From JBOGWP01 sp050693875 (GTDB lineage Bacteria; Actinomycetota; CADDZG01; JAHWKV01; JBOGWP01): DNA of 34,866 nucleotides. The translations under genes and the position numbers were made by a program. Under the pieces are notes generated by a model. The model saw only the letters and a program-made list of their open reading frames with translations. It was not told where the DNA came from and did no database searches. The stretch covers positions 1 through 34,866 of the forward strand of contig JBOGWP010000004.1 in assembly GCA_050693875.1 (NCBI GenBank), written 5' to 3'. The stretch's first letter is position 1. Each line of letters opens with the position of its first letter. This document shows positions 32,280-34,866 of the stretch, piece after piece.

Positions 32280-32464
32280 GGCGAACCTCTCTCTCTGCGC
32301 CGTCCCCGCCCGGCCCTTCGCCGGGCTTTGGATGTCACCGTAGCGCGCTGCTCGGGGACAGGTCGATGGTGGAGACCCGGCGCGAGTGCGGCCGGTTAGC
32401 ACCACCCTGGAAGGGAAAGGTGGCCTCCTTGACCCTTCCCGCCCCGCGAGGCCAAATGGTCGGG
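32280..32464. promoter_or_regulatory. Divergent promoter region with hairpin
   Basis: The region separates the cyclic-nucleotide-binding gene and the cyclase gene. A perfect 7-bp stem GCCCGGC/GCCGGGC with a CCTTC loop lies at 32308-32326, in the presumed leader of the binding-protein gene. TACGGT (minus strand, 32342-32337) is a possible -10 for that gene. The opposite promoter is not evident. Confidence 0.4.
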
Positions 32465-33778
32465 ATGACCACAGGGCAGATCACGGTCTACCTGGCCGAC
32501 GACAACCTGATCGTGCGCGAGGGAGTGCGCGCGCTCCTCAGCATGGAGCCGGATCTCGTCGTCGTCGGGACCGCCGCCGACTACGACGAGCTCATCGCCG
32601 GGGCCGAGAAGGCCGCCCCGCAGGTCCTCGTCACCGACATCCGGATGCCACCGACGTTCCAGCGCGAGGGCATCGACGCGGCTAAGCAGCTGCGCAAGCG
32701 TCATCCCGGCACCGGCATCGTGATCCTGTCGCAGTACGACGAGCCGGAGTACGCAGTCTCACTGCTCAACGATGGCGCCGAAGGCTACGCCTACCTGTTG
32801 AAGGACCGAGTCGCCGAGGGCGACCAGCTGGCCCGGGCGGTACGGACGGTCGCGACCGGTGGATCGATGCTCGACCCCAAGATCGTCGAGGCGCTGGTGC
32901 GCCCGGTCGCGCAGCAGGAGGAGCTCACCCCCGGCGAGGAGGAGATCCTTCGCCACGTCGCCGAGGGCCGGCCGATCAAGGTCATCGCCGCCGCCCTCCG
33001 CACGACTCCCGCCGACGTCTCGGCCTCGATCGAGTCGCTCTTCGTCAAGCTTGCCCAGGGCGTGAGTCACGGCACCACCGGCGCCCTGCAACGCCTCCGG
33101 ATGCTCCACCAGGCGATCATCGACCGGGAGGAGCGCGGCGAGGAGCTCTCCCGGCTCCTGCCGGGCGGGATCACCCAGAAGCTGCGCCAGGAGGGCCGGC
33201 GGATCGGCGAGACCGAGAAGCTCGTCGTGACCGTCCTCATGTCCGACATCCGCGGCTACTCGACGATTGCCGAGGCAACCGACCCGACGGTCCTTGCGGG
33301 CCAGCTCAACACCCACCGGGCGGAGATGACCCGTGCCGTCCTCGCCGAGGGCGGGACCGTGATGCAGTTCGTCGGCGACGCGGTGATGGCGGTGTTCGGG
33401 GCTCCGCTCCCGCAGGACGACCACGCGGATCGCAGTGTTCGCGCCGCCCGGGTGATGCATGAGGCGCAGTCGGGCATCAACCAAGCCTGGGAGGGCGAGG
33501 GCCGCCCGCCGTTCGGGCTCGGCATCGGACTGTCAACCGGCCCCGTCGCTGCGGCGCTGCTCGGCTCCGAGGAGCGAGTGGAGTACTCCCTCGTCGGCGA
33601 CACCGTCAACCTGGCCCAGCGCATCCAGCAATGGGCGGAGCCGGGAGAGATCGTCCTCTCGGAGCCGACCTACCAGGCCCTCACCATCGAGGTGTTCGCG
33701 CAACGGCTCGATCCGCAGCTCGTCAAGGGCCGCCAGACACCGGTCGGCGCGTACCGGATCGGACGGAGCGATGGGTGA
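32465..33778 (+). CDS. Response regulator with HTH-like linker and class III nucleotide cyclase
   Basis: The 437-residue protein has a complete receiver (D12, D13, phospho-acceptor D58, K113), a LuxR-like HTH region (about 153-198, LTPGEEEILRHVAEGRPIKV) and a cyclase domain (about 250-437). Metal Asp residues are D261 (MSDIRGYST) and D305 (FVGDAVMAVFG), and DTVNLAQRI supplies Asn and Arg. The purine-specifying Lys position appears as Gln301. Phosphorylation of the receiver probably controls cyclic nucleotide synthesis. ATG 32465 is chosen because the receiver starts there. It overlaps the next kinase gene by 8 bases, so that kinase is the likely partner. Confidence 0.9.
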   Translation: MTTGQITVYLADDNLIVREGVRALLSMEPDLVVVGTAADYDELIAGAEKAAPQVLVTDIRMPPTFQREGIDAAKQLRKRHPGTGIVILSQYDEPEYAVSLLNDGAEGYAYLLKDRVAEGDQLARAVRTVATGGSMLDPKIVEALVRPVAQQEELTPGEEEILRHVAEGRPIKVIAAALRTTPADVSASIESLFVKLAQGVSHGTTGALQRLRMLHQAIIDREERGEELSRLLPGGITQKLRQEGRRIGETEKLVVTVLMSDIRGYSTIAEATDPTVLAGQLNTHRAEMTRAVLAEGGTVMQFVGDAVMAVFGAPLPQDDHADRSVRAARVMHEAQSGINQAWEGEGRPPFGLGIGLSTGPVAAALLGSEERVEYSLVGDTVNLAQRIQQWAEPGEIVLSEPTYQALTIEVFAQRLDPQLVKGRQTPVGAYRIGRSDG

Positions 33779-34866
33779 GCTGCCCCGGGCGGGGCCGGGG
33801 GTCTGGAGTGCAGTCGCAACGAGCGAGGCGCGAGGCCTCTTGCTCGCCCGCGTGTCGCTGGGGCTGACCGCCCCGTCCGTGCTTGCGGGCACGGGCCTCG
33901 CCCTTGCCGCGGGGGCAGCTCCCGACTGGCCCGACGGGATCGTCGCGGCCACCTTCGTGGCCGTCGGCGCACTCGTCTCCGTACGTCAGCCCCAGAACCC
34001 CATCGGGTGGCTCTTCTGCGCCACCGCCGTGGGAGCGGGCCTGCAGCTTTTGGGGGAGGGCTACGCGGCCTACGCCACCACCAGGCCCGGCTACCTGCCG
34101 GGAGCCGCCGCCGCGGCCTGGATAGCCTCGTGGATCTGGATCCCCTGGGCGATGCTCAGCCCGACGCTGCTCCTCCTCTGGTTCCCCTCGGGGTGGCCCC
34201 ACTCCCGAGCGGGGAGCCGGCTGGCGCGCCTCGCCATGCTGCTCACCGCCCTCGGCTTGATCGGGCAGATGCTGCGCCCGGGGCCGTTCGACGGCTTTCA
34301 GGAGCTCACCAACCCGGTCGGCCTCGAGAACCGGCGGATCCTGACGGAGAGTCTCGGATTCGGAGCGACCAGCGCCGTCATGCCCATCATCCTGGCTGCG
34401 GCAATCCTGTTGTTTCGTCGCGCCCGGCGGGTGGGTGCGGTCGAGCGCGGGCAGATCCGGTGGATCGCACTGGCGGCCGCAGTCCTCGCAGTCGCGGTGG
34501 CGGCGAGCGTCGCGCTCAACGTCTTTTGGCCGCGTTACGGGGATGTGGGCCCTGCCCTGGTCGTCTTCGCTCTCGCGCTGCTCCCGGTCGCCGCCGGCAT
34601 CGCCATCTTGAAGCACGGCCTCTACGACATCGACGTGGTGATCAGCAGGACCCTGGTCTACGGGGCCCTCGCCGCCTTCATCACGCTGGTCTACGTCTCG
34701 GTGGTGGTGGGGGTGGGGCGCCTGGTGGGGGCGGCGGACCGTCCCAACCTGGGGCTGTCGCTGGCGGCGACCGCGATCGTGGCGGTGGCCTTCCAGCCGG
34801 TGCGGTCTCGCCTGCAGGGCCTCGCCAACCGGCTGGTCTACGGGGAGCGGCTGTCTCCCTACGAGG
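33771..34866 (+). CDS. Sensor histidine kinase, N-terminal membrane part (runs off the window)
   Basis: At least 365 codons are present, with no stop before the window end. About eight membrane helices (residues 25-345) precede a cytosolic start with FQPVRSRLQGLANRLVYGERLSPYE, the junction typical of actinobacterial sensor kinases upstream of GAF and kinase domains. The kinase core lies outside the window, so the call rests on this signature. ATG 33771 has GGAG close upstream and overlaps the stop of the receiver-cyclase gene by 8 bases (ATGGGTGA). It probably phosphorylates that receiver. Confidence 0.8.
   Translation, partial: MGELPRAGPGVWSAVATSEARGLLLARVSLGLTAPSVLAGTGLALAAGAAPDWPDGIVAATFVAVGALVSVRQPQNPIGWLFCATAVGAGLQLLGEGYAAYATTRPGYLPGAAAAAWIASWIWIPWAMLSPTLLLLWFPSGWPHSRAGSRLARLAMLLTALGLIGQMLRPGPFDGFQELTNPVGLENRRILTESLGFGATSAVMPIILAAAILLFRRARRVGAVERGQIRWIALAAAVLAVAVAASVALNVFWPRYGDVGPALVVFALALLPVAAGIAILKHGLYDIDVVISRTLVYGALAAFITLVYVSVVVGVGRLVGAADRPNLGLSLAATAIVAVAFQPVRSRLQGLANRLVYGERLSPYE

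Overview
The window is about 35 kb of very GC-rich (roughly 70%) bacterial DNA. Genes are packed, GTG starts are common, and many neighbours overlap by 4 or 8 bases. The actinobacterial-style cytochrome bc (three-segment Rieske protein, dihaem cytochrome c), the caa3-type oxidase, the large LuxR-type ATPase regulator and the LVYGER-type sensor kinase point to an aerobic, free-living member of Actinomycetota or a high-GC Chloroflexota relative. The sequence alone does not decide between them. No rRNA, tRNA, CRISPR array, insertion sequence or phage gene was seen.

Layout. Positions 1-389 hold GC-rich repeats without a gene. 390-1427 (minus) is a three-gene overlapping cluster: a toxin-like protein, a small unknown and a DUF6941 protein. 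1497-4076 (minus) carries a membrane hydrolase, RNase H, its usual zinc-ribbon partner and a NarL-type response regulator. 4202-6334 has a metallo-hydrolase, a GNAT-like protein preceded by an injection-system-type leader that an amber codon interrupts, and a PNPOx-family protein. 6384-10401 (plus) has a LAL-type ATPase regulator followed by a ferredoxin-cyclase fusion. 10460-14690 (minus) is a secreted S8 protease with a Trp-rich pentapeptide tail plus a multi-domain sensor kinase. 14997-23209 (minus) is one respiratory operon, ctaC-ctaD-ctaE-orf-ctaG-qcrC-qcrA-qcrB-orf, with six consecutive 4-base overlaps. 23385-27518 (minus) is a second S8 protease with a different Trp-rich tail plus a second kinase of the same architecture. 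27690-28901 (plus) holds a membrane protein and a small zinc-ribbon protein. 28946-32279 (minus) has a flavin oxidoreductase, an MBL-fold hydrolase and a cyclic-nucleotide-binding protein. 32465-34866 (plus) has a receiver-HTH-cyclase protein and the start of a sensor kinase that runs off the window.

Two themes stand out. First, the protease-kinase pair occurs twice, flanking the respiratory operon. Both copies have 5-residue tail repeats with Trp at position 4, and both share two conserved sequence blocks upstream of the protease. This looks like a duplicated, co-regulated cell-surface sensing module that I do not recognise as a named system. Second, cyclic-nucleotide signalling is dense: two class III cyclase proteins with unusual input domains (a 3Fe-4S-type ferredoxin, and a phospho-receiver plus HTH) and a cyclic-nucleotide-binding protein divergent from one of them.

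The respiratory operon encodes a complete menaquinol-to-oxygen chain (cytochrome bc plus A1-type caa3 oxidase). Assignments rest on motifs read by eye; no database search was possible.
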